Both the position numbers and the translations under genes were made by a program. From positions 1-22,127 of the forward strand of contig DAORIO010000007.1 of assembly GCA_035438585.1 (NCBI GenBank): a stretch of DNA of 22,127 bases, read 5' to 3'. How positions within the stretch are numbered: the stretch's first letter is position 1; every line of letters starts with the position of its first letter. This DNA comes from DAORIO01 sp035438585. GTDB lineage: Bacteria; Patescibacteriota; Minisyncoccia; Phycocordibacterales; UBA9973. Under the pieces are notes generated by a model, which had not been told where the DNA came from, made no database searches, and worked only from the letters and a program-made list of their open reading frames with translations. Below, in pieces: positions 1 to 6,529 of the stretch.

Positions 1-38
1 TGACAAATATGGCATTGACAATATTGCATTTCAATTTG

Positions 39-66
39 AAAAAAGCGGGATTTTCCCGCTTTTTTA
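39..66 (+). terminator. Intrinsic terminator of a gene left of the window
   Basis: A perfect stem, AGCGGGA (44-50) with TCCCGCT (54-60), has a TTT loop and is flanked by an A-tract and a T-run. The A/T flanks extend the stem and could let it work on both strands. It presumably ends transcription of a gene whose coding part lies left of position 1. Confidence 0.8.
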
Positions 67-112
67 TTTTGCTAAATTTTAGAGAATATATTTTTCAGAA
101 GTATTTTCATAG

Positions 113-141
113 TTGACTTAATATTTATTAAATTATATTCT
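113..141 (+). promoter_or_regulatory. Likely sigma70-type promoter of the 160-444 gene
   Basis: TTGACT (113-118) is followed after 17 bp by TATTCT (136-141). TATATT at 134-139 is an alternative -10 with a 15 bp spacer. Transcription would start near 148, leaving a leader of about 12 nt with no Shine-Dalgarno sequence. Confidence 0.5.
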
Positions 142-159
142 TTTCAAAAATTAAATATC

Positions 160-444
160 ATGGAAGAAAAAAAATATCCGTACATTGAATGTGACGAAGA
201 AACCCGTATAGCTTATGTTCATTTTTCTATGTCAGAAAAATCTACTGCTTGTATTAATTTGGCTGATATTAGAAGAGCAGTTAACTTACAATACCCGTTG
301 ACGATGGGTAGAAAAGTTGTAAATAGTAAATTACGGAAAGATGCATTAAATGTTTTAATTCCTCAAGCATTCAAATTCCAAATTATGGATCAGGGGAAAA
401 TAGAAATAGTTAATCAAAATGAAAACGAAGATGTTTCCGATTAA
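160..444 (+). CDS. Small acidic hypothetical protein (94 aa)
   Basis: I do not recognise the family. The ATG at 160 sits just behind a promoter-like sequence. There is no Shine-Dalgarno sequence; the leader is A/T only. The protein is soluble-looking, with no membrane segment or signal peptide. It has a mixed first 80 residues including a basic stretch (about 50-62, GRKVVNSKLRKDA) and an acidic tail (IEIVNQNENEDVSD). The stop codon overlaps the stop of the convergent regulator gene by 2 bp. An intrinsic terminator for this gene lies at 503-528, inside that neighbour. A dedicated promoter and terminator support a real gene, but the function is unknown. Confidence 0.65.
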   Translation: MEEKKYPYIECDEETRIAYVHFSMSEKSTACINLADIRRAVNLQYPLTMGRKVVNSKLRKDALNVLIPQAFKFQIMDQGKIEIVNQNENEDVSD

Positions 445-968
445 AAATTTCCAAAAGCCTTTTCAGTTTCTGGGTCAACAAAATTTGTAACAATTATCAT
501 TATCTCGGTCGTAAGACCGAGATCTTTTTTTATATTCATAAATAAATGCTCAAAAGGGTAAGGAGAAATCCAAGCAGAATTTTTGAGACAGATAAAATTT
601 GCCTTTTTAAGTAGATATCGAATTGATTCTCTTTCGGCTTTTCGGCTCTCCGGAAGGTCCAAAAGTATGATTCGCCACTTGCCGTCCCAGTTGTTAGAAA
701 TAAGGGTATTTTTGGAATCTAGTTTGATGCTAGCGAGCTTTTGGCGTCCTTTTGGTGTAAGTCTTGCATAGTCTTCGCGGTCTGATTTTATGGTCTCTAT
801 AAGCCCTAAATCGCCCATATTTTTGATGGATCTATTGAGAGCGTAGCTTTGAGTCGGGTCATTTTTTTGACCCTCTACTAAGTCATTTTTGAGCTCTTTT
901 ATCTTGACTGCCTGCTTTCCAGACAGTGCATTTAGTATTTTTCCAGATATTTCTTGTTTTTTTGCCAT
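441..968 (-). CDS. PaaX/Cas2-like winged-helix transcriptional regulator (175 aa)
   Basis: This is a probable DNA-binding regulator. Residues about 1-85 look like a winged helix that ends in a LTPKGRQKL wing. Residues about 93-175 (NWDGKWRIILLDLPESRKAERESIRYLL) match the PaaX C-terminal, Cas2-like ferredoxin-fold domain, which is common as a stand-alone protein in CPR genomes. I chose the ATG at 968 (MAKKQEI). The open frame continues upstream to a TTG at 1013, but that would place the -10 element inside the gene. TATTAT (980-975), preceded by TGT, ends 6 nt before this ATG, so the transcript would be leaderless. The gene is divergent from the DUF3467-dnaK block and could regulate it or itself. 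The Cas2 resemblance is in the fold only; no CRISPR repeats are present. Confidence 0.75.
   Translation of the reverse strand: MAKKQEISGKILNALSGKQAVKIKELKNDLVEGQKNDPTQSYALNRSIKNMGDLGLIETIKSDREDYARLTPKGRQKLASIKLDSKNTLISNNWDGKWRIILLDLPESRKAERESIRYLLKKANFICLKNSAWISPYPFEHLFMNIKKDLGLTTEIMIIVTNFVDPETEKAFGNF
503..530 (+). terminator. Intrinsic terminator inside the opposing coding region
   Basis: A perfect 8-bp stem, TCTCGGTC (503-510) with GACCGAGA (515-522), has a GTAA loop and is followed by TCTTTTTT. It reads as a terminator on the + strand, for the 160-444 gene. It lies wholly inside the 3' coding part of the minus-strand regulator, where it encodes the DLGLTTEI region. Confidence 0.8.
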
Positions 969-974
969 AAAAGT

Positions 975-1013
975 ATAATAACATATATTTAGCGGTCGCG
1001 AAATACTTGTCAA
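975..1013 (-). promoter_or_regulatory. Promoter of the PaaX-like regulator
   Basis: On the minus strand, an extended -10, TGT-TATTAT (983-975), ends 6 nt before the ATG at 968. A consensus TTGACA (1013-1008) lies 27 bp further up, too far for this -10. It could serve an alternative -10, TAAATA (991-986), with a 16 bp spacer. The same bases read TTGTCA on the + strand and form the -35 of the divergent promoter. Confidence 0.5.
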
Positions 1014-1034
1014 AAATAATTAGGTGAGTATAAT
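1007..1034 (+). promoter_or_regulatory. Promoter of the DUF3467-dnaK block
   Basis: TTGTCA (1007-1012), a 16 bp spacer and a perfect TATAAT (1029-1034) predict a start near 1041. The leader would be about 90 nt, the longest in this window, and would carry the inverted and direct repeats at 1082-1126. No CIRCE element (TTAGCACTC/GAGTGCTAA) is present. Confidence 0.6.
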
Positions 1035-1081
1035 TGAGGGACAAATATAAGATTTTAATAAATTTTATTAATTTGGTCGTT

Positions 1082-1126
1082 TTAGTAAATATTTTTATTT
1101 ACTAATTACTAGCTTACTAATTACTA
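1082..1126 (+). repeat. Inverted repeat plus tandem 13-bp direct repeat in the leader of the DUF3467-dnaK block
   Basis: A perfect 10-bp inverted repeat, TTAGTAAATA (1082-1091) with TATTTACTAA (1096-1105), has a TTTT loop. The 13-mer TTACTAATTACTA follows twice, at 1099-1111 and 1114-1126, 15 bp apart. All copies share the core TTTACTAA/TTACTAA. The last copy ends 5 bp before the start codon. The arrangement fits a multi-site operator or a leader structure that hides the start codon; the role is inferred. Confidence 0.6.
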
Positions 1127-1131
1127 AACAT

Positions 1132-1407
1132 ATGGTAGATCCACAAAAAGTAGATTTTAATCAAATACCAAAGAAGTTTTGCGATGGAGCAATTGGCGCT
1201 TTCAATAAAGATACATTCTTTTTAGCGCTTACTTCTGGAAACAATCTAGATGCATTTGCCACTACTCCAAAACTTCTAAAAGACATTAGTATTTTTCTAA
1301 ATAAAAATGTCGAAAATTACGAAAAACAATTTGGAGTTATAGATATGTCGCCTCCGCAAATTATTAGCCCATTTCAGACATCTAATTTGGATGGAGGTAA
1401 AAAATAA
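1132..1407 (+). CDS. DUF3467-like small protein (91 aa)
   Basis: The middle and C-terminal parts (FFLALTSGNNLDAFATTPKLLKDISIFLNKNVENYEKQFG) resemble the small bacterial DUF3467 family. That family has a 'F.L.F/..P...LL..L..N...YE..FG' pattern and no defined biochemical role. Length (about 90-100 aa) and the YEKQFG ending of the domain fit. The ATG at 1132 has no ribosome-binding site and follows the direct repeats at 1099-1126. dnaK follows after 36 bp with no terminator, so the two are probably co-transcribed. This could tie the protein to stress response, but that is inference from position only. Confidence 0.6.
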   Translation: MVDPQKVDFNQIPKKFCDGAIGAFNKDTFFLALTSGNNLDAFATTPKLLKDISIFLNKNVENYEKQFGVIDMSPPQIISPFQTSNLDGGKK

Positions 1408-1443
1408 GGTCAATAAATTATTAATTTAATTAAAATATAAAAA

Positions 1444-3321
1444 ATGAGTAAAATAATTGGAATAGATTTAGGAACAACAAATAGTGCTGTCTCAATAATC
1501 GAAGGTGGGCAGCCAAAAATAATAGAAAACTCTGAAGGAGCACGAACAACTCCGTCAGTTGTTGCGATTGCAAAAAACGGCGAAAAACTCGTTGGACTTT
1601 TGGCAAAACGACAAGCAGTTACAAATCCGCAAAATACAGTTTACGGAATAAAGAGATTTATGGGTCACAATTATGACGACAAAGATCTCGATTCTGACAA
1701 GAAAAATGCATCATTTAAAATCGCCAAAGGAACTGATGGCGGTGTAATGGTAAATATTGGTGACAAAGATTATCGACCAGAAGAAATTTCGGCGATGATT
1801 TTGGCGAAAATAAAAGCGGATGTTGAAGCAAAAATTGGCGAGAAAGTTACCGAAGCAGTTATTACTGTGCCAGCTTATTTCAACGATGCTCAAAGAAAGG
1901 CGACAAAAGACGCAGGAGCGATTGCTGGACTTGATGTTAAAAGAATCATAAATGAACCAACTGCAGCTGCGCTTGCATACGGATTTAATTCAAAGAAAAA
2001 TGAAAAAATTGTGGTGTTCGATTTTGGAGGAGGAACATTTGACGTTTCAGTTTTGGAAGTCGGAGATGATGTTATCGAAGTAAAATCAACTGACGGAGAT
2101 CACCACCTAGGAGGTCGTGATATTGATACAAAAATTATTGAATGGATTGCGAGTGAATTCAAAAAAGAATCAGGTATTGATGTTACAAAAGATCCACTAG
2201 CACTACAAAGACTTGATGAAGCAGCTGAAAAAGCAAAAATCGAACTTTCAACTGCAAACGAAACTGAAATTAATATTCCGTTTATTACATCGGATGCATC
2301 TGGGCCAAAGCACTTACTTTTGAAAATGTCTCGAGCTCAACTCGAAGGAATTGCTGATGAGTATATTGCACGCGCTCTTGAGATTACAAAAAGAGCGATG
2401 GATAATTCTCCATTCAAAATTGGAGATATAAATGAAATCATAATGGTAGGAGGACAAACTCGAATGCCAAAGATGATCGAAGAAGTTAAAAAATATTTCG
2501 GCAAAGAACCAAACCGCTCAATCAATCCAGATGAAGTTGTGGCCTCAGGTGCTGCTGTGCAAGCTGGAGTTCTAAGAGGAGATGTTAAAGATGTTCTACT
2601 ACTAGACGTTATTCCACTATCACTTGGTATTGAAACAATGGGAGGAGTTGCAACGAAGCTTATTGAAAAAAATACAACAATTCCAGCTTCAAAGTCTCAG
2701 GTGTTTTCAACTGCATCAGACAATCAAACTCAAGTAGAAATTCATGTTGTTCAAGGAGAGCGACCAATGGCGCAAGACAATAAATCTCTCGGACGATTTG
2801 TTCTTGATGGAATTCCACCAGCACCACGAGGCATGCCACAAGTTGAAGTAACTTTTGATATCGACGCAAATGGAATTTTAGCCGTTACTGCAAAAGAAAA
2901 AGCTTCTGGAAAAGTTCAGTCTATAAAAATTGAAGCATCATCTGGTCTTACAGATGCTGATATTGAGAAAATGAAAAAAGATGCTGAAGCAAACGCTGCT
3001 GAAGACGAAAAGAAAAAAGAAATAGCTGAAGCAAAAAACCATGCAGATACACTAATCTTCACAGCAGAGAAATCTTTGAAGGAAGCTGGTGATAAAGTTG
3101 AGACAAGTCTTAAGGAAACAGTTGAAGAAAAAATTAAAGATTTGAAATCTGCAAAAGATTCTGGAAATCTAGACGATATAAAATCAAAAACTGATGCACT
3201 ATCAAGCGAGCTTTCAAAAATAGGAGAGGCTATGATGAAAAATCAGGAGGCTAATAAAGAAGAGCCAAAGACTGAAGAAGTAAAATCTGAAGAAGTTAAG
3301 GACGAAGGCGAGCAAAAATAA
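1444..3321 (+). CDS. dnaK: Chaperone protein DnaK (Hsp70)
   Basis: ATP-dependent Hsp70 chaperone, 625 aa, full length. The nucleotide-binding domain (about 1-370) shows GIDLGTTNS (residues 5-13), NEPTAAALAYGF, VFDFGGGTFDVSVL and IIMVGGQTRMPK. The linker DVLLLDVIPLSLGIET and the substrate-binding domain follow. The C-terminal lid ends in a Lys/Glu-rich tail (EEPKTEEVKSEEVKDEGEQK). In E. coli, DnaK works with DnaJ and GrpE; DnaJ is two genes downstream, while grpE and hrcA are not in the window. No Shine-Dalgarno sequence is seen. TAAAAT at 1431-1436 ends 7 nt before the ATG and could be an additional promoter, though the sequence there is too AT-rich to be sure. Confidence 0.98.
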   Translation: MSKIIGIDLGTTNSAVSIIEGGQPKIIENSEGARTTPSVVAIAKNGEKLVGLLAKRQAVTNPQNTVYGIKRFMGHNYDDKDLDSDKKNASFKIAKGTDGGVMVNIGDKDYRPEEISAMILAKIKADVEAKIGEKVTEAVITVPAYFNDAQRKATKDAGAIAGLDVKRIINEPTAAALAYGFNSKKNEKIVVFDFGGGTFDVSVLEVGDDVIEVKSTDGDHHLGGRDIDTKIIEWIASEFKKESGIDVTKDPLALQRLDEAAEKAKIELSTANETEINIPFITSDASGPKHLLLKMSRAQLEGIADEYIARALEITKRAMDNSPFKIGDINEIIMVGGQTRMPKMIEEVKKYFGKEPNRSINPDEVVASGAAVQAGVLRGDVKDVLLLDVIPLSLGIETMGGVATKLIEKNTTIPASKSQVFSTASDNQTQVEIHVVQGERPMAQDNKSLGRFVLDGIPPAPRGMPQVEVTFDIDANGILAVTAKEKASGKVQSIKIEASSGLTDADIEKMKKDAEANAAEDEKKKEIAEAKNHADTLIFTAEKSLKEAGDKVETSLKETVEEKIKDLKSAKDSGNLDDIKSKTDALSSELSKIGEAMMKNQEANKEEPKTEEVKSEEVKDEGEQK

Positions 3322-3325
3322 TCTA

Positions 3326-3334
3326 TGATAAAAT
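3326..3334 (+). promoter_or_regulatory. Extended -10 promoter of the MBL-fold gene (leaderless)
   Basis: TGA-TAAAAT (3326-3334) is an extended -10 that starts 5 bp after the dnaK stop codon. It ends exactly 6 nt (GGCCAT) before the ATG at 3341, so the mRNA should start at or next to the start codon. No -35 match was found. Confidence 0.55.
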
Positions 3335-3340
3335 GGCCAT

Positions 3341-3994
3341 ATGAAAATCACTAAATTTGGCCATTGCACACTGCTAATCGAACTAAACGACACAAAAATT
3401 CTAACTGATCCAGGGATATTTTCTAATGAAAGTTTTTTGGATGTAAAAGATATTGATGCGATTGTTATTACTCATGAACATCAAGATCATTTTCACATTG
3501 AATCGATCAAGAAAATAATTGATAAAAATCCAAGCGTTGAAATATTTTCCAATCATTCTGTTGGAAAACTTCTTCGAGAGCAAGGAATTTCTTTTGTGCC
3601 AGTAGGAGATGGGGAAGTCGCAAGTTTGAAAGGAGTGATGATTGAAGGGTTTGGGAAAAATCATGCGGAGATTTATGAAACTGTTGGTCTAGTAGAAAAT
3701 ACAGGTTTCATTATTGGAGATTTACTTTATTATCCAGGAGATTCATTTTATCTTCCAGAAAAAAGAGTTCCAATACTTGCAGTTCCTGTATATGGTCCGT
3801 GGATGAAAATAAGTGACGCAATAAAATTTGTTCAAGATTTTTCTCCTCTTTATGTCATACCTGTACACGACGCACCACTTGCCGAATCGGGATTTGAGAT
3901 AAGTGAAAGACATCTAAAAAAATTTTTGCCAGAAAATGCAAAGTTTATAAGATTGAGGAATTCGGGTGATAGTCACAAGTTTGAAATAAATTAA
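3341..3994 (+). CDS. MBL-fold metal-dependent hydrolase, UlaG/YtkL-like (217 aa)
   Basis: Metallo-beta-lactamase-fold hydrolase. It opens with MKITKFGHCTLLIELNDTKILTDPG, typical of the UlaG/YtkL-like branch. The metal-binding motif HEHQDH is at residues 45-50. Further probable metal ligands are the Asp of YYPGDSFY and the His of VIPVHDAP. Length (217 aa) is normal for the branch. The substrate cannot be told from sequence: members include L-ascorbate-6-phosphate lactonase and many uncharacterised hydrolases. It sits between dnaK and dnaJ and appears to have its own leaderless promoter overlapping the gap behind dnaK. A role linked to the chaperones is possible but unsupported. Confidence 0.88.
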   Translation: MKITKFGHCTLLIELNDTKILTDPGIFSNESFLDVKDIDAIVITHEHQDHFHIESIKKIIDKNPSVEIFSNHSVGKLLREQGISFVPVGDGEVASLKGVMIEGFGKNHAEIYETVGLVENTGFIIGDLLYYPGDSFYLPEKRVPILAVPVYGPWMKISDAIKFVQDFSPLYVIPVHDAPLAESGFEISERHLKKFLPENAKFIRLRNSGDSHKFEIN

Positions 3995-4016
3995 AAATTA
4001 AGAAAATTATAATTAA

Positions 4017-5096
4017 ATGTCGAAAGATTACTATCAAATACTTGGAGTAGAAAAAAATGCAACAGAAGAAGATGTCAAAAAGGCATTTAGAAAATTGGCG
4101 CATCAATATCATCCAGATAAAAATAAGGGCGACGCAACCAAGTTTAAAGAAATAAACGAGGCTTATCAGGTACTATCTGACAAGAAAAAACGTGCTCAGT
4201 ATGACCAATTTGGTCAGAATTTTGACGGTACCCAAGGAGGACCAGCTGGAGGAGGTTTTGGAGGGTTTGATTTTTCAGGTTTTTCGCAACAAGGAGGATT
4301 TGGTGGTGCTCAATTTGATTTCGGAGATCTTGGTGATATGTTTGGAGACTTTTTTGGAGGAGTGGGAACTCGAGAAAGAAGAGGTCGAGATATTTCGACT
4401 GAGATAAATATAAAATTCGAAGAATCTATTTTTGGAACTGAAAGAAAAATTCTGATTACAAAACAAAGTGTTTGTTTAGACTGTGATGGTAGCGGTGGAG
4501 CAAAAGGTTCAAAGAAAGAAACTTGTAAAAAATGTAATGGTAACGGAAAAGTTCGAGAGACAAAGAGATCTCTTTTTGGAACTTTTACGACAAATAGAGA
4601 ATGCGATACTTGTTTTGGAGAAGGTAAGGTTTTTGTCGACAATTGTAAAGCATGTCGTGGTGAGGGTGTTCTAAGAAGGCAAGAAGAGATAAAAATTGTT
4701 ATTCCGGCTGGAATTCAAAACGGTGAAATGATTCGAATGACAGGCGCTGGAGAGGCTGTTACAAAGGGGCAATCAGGGGATTTGTACATAAAAATAAATG
4801 TCGTTCCTCATGCAAGTATAAAAAGAGATGGACACAGCCTAAAAACTGATTTGGAAATAAAGTTGACTGATGCGCTTTTAGGGAAAGTTGTTGAGATAGA
4901 AACATTAGATGGAATAGAAAAGGTTTCCATTCCAATGGGCGCAAGTGAGGGAGAAATAATGAAAATAAAAGGCAAAGGAGTTCCGAGTCGAAACGGAAGA
5001 GGGGATTTCTTGGTAGAGCTTCATATAAATATGCCAAGCAAACTTTCAAGCAAAGCTAAGAAGTTGGTTGAAGAGTTAAAAGACGAAGGGGTTTAA
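4017..5096 (+). CDS. dnaJ: Chaperone protein DnaJ (Hsp40, type I)
   Basis: Co-chaperone that stimulates DnaK ATPase and delivers substrates; 359 aa, full length. The J domain covers residues 1-66 with HPD at 32-34. A Gly/Phe-rich linker follows (about 67-118). The zinc-binding region has four CxxCxGxG repeats at about 153, 170, 196 and 210. The C-terminal substrate-binding domains finish the protein, making this a complete type I DnaJ. The start is fixed by the conserved MSKDYYQILGV opening. The upstream gap is 22 bp with no Shine-Dalgarno sequence. A TATAAT (4008-4013) lies only 3 nt before the ATG. The gene ends at a strong terminator. Confidence 0.98.
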   Translation: MSKDYYQILGVEKNATEEDVKKAFRKLAHQYHPDKNKGDATKFKEINEAYQVLSDKKKRAQYDQFGQNFDGTQGGPAGGGFGGFDFSGFSQQGGFGGAQFDFGDLGDMFGDFFGGVGTRERRGRDISTEINIKFEESIFGTERKILITKQSVCLDCDGSGGAKGSKKETCKKCNGNGKVRETKRSLFGTFTTNRECDTCFGEGKVFVDNCKACRGEGVLRRQEEIKIVIPAGIQNGEMIRMTGAGEAVTKGQSGDLYIKINVVPHASIKRDGHSLKTDLEIKLTDALLGKVVEIETLDGIEKVSIPMGASEGEIMKIKGKGVPSRNGRGDFLVELHINMPSKLSSKAKKLVEELKDEGV

Positions 5097-5132
5097 AAAA
5101 AGCCCCGCACTGCAAAAGTGCGGGGCTTTTTT
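5095..5132 (+). terminator. Strong intrinsic terminator of dnaJ
   Basis: An 11-bp perfect stem, AGCCCCGCACT (5101-5111) with AGTGCGGGGCT (5117-5127), has a GCAAA loop, a preceding A-tract and a following T-run. The hairpin occupies the place where a -35 box for the next gene would be; the speD -10 begins 2 bp after the T-run. Confidence 0.93.
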
Positions 5133-5140
5133 GCTATAAT
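5132..5140 (+). promoter_or_regulatory. Extended -10 promoter of the speD-family gene (leaderless)
   Basis: TGC-TATAAT (5132-5140) is a perfect extended -10 element. It ends exactly 6 nt (CTTTTT) before the ATG at 5147. There is no room for a ribosome-binding site, so the predicted transcript is leaderless. Confidence 0.7.
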
Positions 5141-5146
5141 CTTTTT

Positions 5147-5536
5147 ATGGAACATTTTGGAGAGCATATAACAATTGATGGGTATGGGGGAGATCATGAT
5201 TTATTAAACAATAAAGATGTCGTATTAAATTCTATAAATGCATTGGTTGAAAAACTAGAAATGAAAAAACTAGCCGAACCGGTCATTTATTTTGCAGAAG
5301 CAAACGATATAAAAGATCCAGGTGGTTGGAGTGGTTTCGTTGTTATTGCGGAAAGTCATATTTCAATCCACACATTTCCTAAAAGAGGTTTTGTGAGTGC
5401 AGATGTTTATACTTGTCGAAATGGATTGGATACCGAAACAGTTAAAGCTTTTTTTATGGAAACATTCAAGCTTGCTGATATAGAAACAAATTTTATTAAA
5501 AGAGGGTTAAGGTACCCTAATATTGACATTTATTAA
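5147..5536 (+). CDS. speD: SpeD-family pyruvoyl-dependent decarboxylase (S-adenosylmethionine decarboxylase-like)
   Basis: A 129-aa member of the bacterial AdoMet decarboxylase (SpeD/SpeH) family, which cleaves itself to form a pyruvoyl cofactor. The processing site is Glu69-Ser70 in AESHISIHTFPKRG. The spacing to His75 and Cys90 (VYTC) matches Ser63/His68/Cys83 of the Thermotoga enzyme, so self-processing and catalysis look intact. The acidic residue after the HTWP motif of typical AdoMet decarboxylases is Lys79 here (HTFPKRG). No spermidine synthase is present in the window. SpeD homologues that decarboxylate L-ornithine or L-arginine are published, including from CPR bacteria, so the substrate is uncertain. 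An EamA transporter gene follows. The family call is firm; the activity call is not. Confidence 0.88.
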   Translation: MEHFGEHITIDGYGGDHDLLNNKDVVLNSINALVEKLEMKKLAEPVIYFAEANDIKDPGGWSGFVVIAESHISIHTFPKRGFVSADVYTCRNGLDTETVKAFFMETFKLADIETNFIKRGLRYPNIDIY

Positions 5537-5551
5537 TAGATAATTTATAAT
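5523..5551 (+). promoter_or_regulatory. Perfect consensus sigma70-type promoter of the EamA gene
   Basis: TTGACA (5523-5528), a spacer of exactly 17 bp and TATAAT (5546-5551) match the consensus in every position. The -35 lies inside the last codons of the speD gene. The predicted leader is about 11 nt, without a Shine-Dalgarno sequence. Confidence 0.8.
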
Positions 5552-5568
5552 TTTACAAAACAAATAAT

Positions 5569-6492
5569 ATGGAAACATGGATAATTCTTGCAGCATTCGT
5601 TGCACCTATAGCATTCTCTCTGATTAATTTCTTTGACAAATTTTTAATTGATAAAATCTCGACACCAAAATCACTCTTTGCTTTTTCAGGATTATTTACT
5701 TTTGTAATAGCTTTGATTGTTTTTGTTTATGCAAAAACAACAGGAAAATTTATTTCGATTCCAGCTGAGGATATATTCATTCTAATATTGAGCGGTGTAA
5801 TGCAACTTTCTTGGGTTTATCTTTACTTGAAAGCTCTTAGTGTTGATGAATCAGAGGTTTCTTCTGTTATTCCGTGGTTTGAGTTTGTTGGAGTCTTTAC
5901 TTTTTTTCTAGCTTATTTTATTTTAGGAGAAACTTTAACTGCCGATAATCTTGTAAACATTGGAATGATTATTTTTGGAGGAATCTTGCTTTCTGTAGAT
6001 TTTTCTCAAAAGTTTCGTTTTCGAAAGGAGTCTTTCTATATGCTTTGTGCTTCTTTTATAATCGCTTTGAGTTTTATTCTTTTTAAAGAATCAACTCCAG
6101 GAAGTTCTGAATTTATAACTTCAGCTTTTTGGGCTCAAATTGGTATGGGTCTTACTGGTCTTTTTGTTGTAATCTTTTTCAAAAGTTTTAGAACTGAACT
6201 TATAGAAATGATTCAAAAAAACGGTAAAAAAGTTTTGAGAATAAATGTTCTAAATGAAGTTTTAAATGGAATTGGTCTTTTGGCGGTCGGATATGCGGTT
6301 CTTCAAACAGAAGCTGCAAAGGTTATGGCCTTTGGGTCTACTCAGTCGTTTTATGTTCTCTTGTTTGGGATTATTGGTTCAGTTTTATTTCCAAAGTATA
6401 TTCAAGAGAATCACACGATTAAAAGTGTTATTCCAAAAGTTATCGCTATTGCTTTTATGGTAATCGGAGGATTTTTGCTTCAATGGAATTAA
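5569..6492 (+). CDS. EamA/DMT-superfamily membrane transporter (307 aa)
   Basis: An integral membrane protein with about ten hydrophobic segments arranged as two EamA-type repeats. The first repeat ends around FFLAYFILGETLTADNLVNIGMIIFGGILL, with the conserved 'E.....' after the fourth to fifth helix. The second covers about 155-305. The drug/metabolite transporter superfamily exports or imports amino acids, polyamines, nucleotide sugars and other small molecules, and the substrate cannot be read from sequence. The gene has its own consensus promoter and is also 32 bp behind the SpeD-family gene in the same direction. A link to an amine product is possible but speculative. A bidirectional terminator follows. 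Confidence 0.88.
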   Translation: METWIILAAFVAPIAFSLINFFDKFLIDKISTPKSLFAFSGLFTFVIALIVFVYAKTTGKFISIPAEDIFILILSGVMQLSWVYLYLKALSVDESEVSSVIPWFEFVGVFTFFLAYFILGETLTADNLVNIGMIIFGGILLSVDFSQKFRFRKESFYMLCASFIIALSFILFKESTPGSSEFITSAFWAQIGMGLTGLFVVIFFKSFRTELIEMIQKNGKKVLRINVLNEVLNGIGLLAVGYAVLQTEAAKVMAFGSTQSFYVLLFGIIGSVLFPKYIQENHTIKSVIPKVIAIAFMVIGGFLLQWN

Positions 6493-6495
6493 TTA

Positions 6496-6527
6496 AAAAA
6501 GCCCTTACATTTTTGTAAGGGCTTTTT
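6496..6527. terminator. Bidirectional terminator between two convergent genes
   Basis: A 9-bp perfect stem, GCCCTTACA (6501-6509) with TGTAAGGGC (6514-6522), is flanked by an A-tract on the left and a T-run on the right. It can therefore terminate both the EamA gene (+) and the PurD-like gene (-), whose stops are only 37 bp apart. Confidence 0.9.
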
Positions 6528-6529
6528 CT

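Noticed and set aside
2..82. Open frame running through the first terminator, possible end of an upstream gene
   Set aside because: It would encode straight through a textbook terminator hairpin and T-run; a gene end at or before position 3 (TGA in frame 1) is more likely.
441..968. Cas2-like domain suggesting a CRISPR locus
   Set aside because: The protein has an N-terminal winged helix and PaaX-like C-terminus, and no repeat-spacer array or cas1 is present anywhere in the window.
1014..1131. HrcA-binding CIRCE element upstream of the dnaK block
   Set aside because: The inverted repeat present (TTAGTAAATA/TATTTACTAA, 4-nt loop) does not match the CIRCE arms or its 9-nt spacer.
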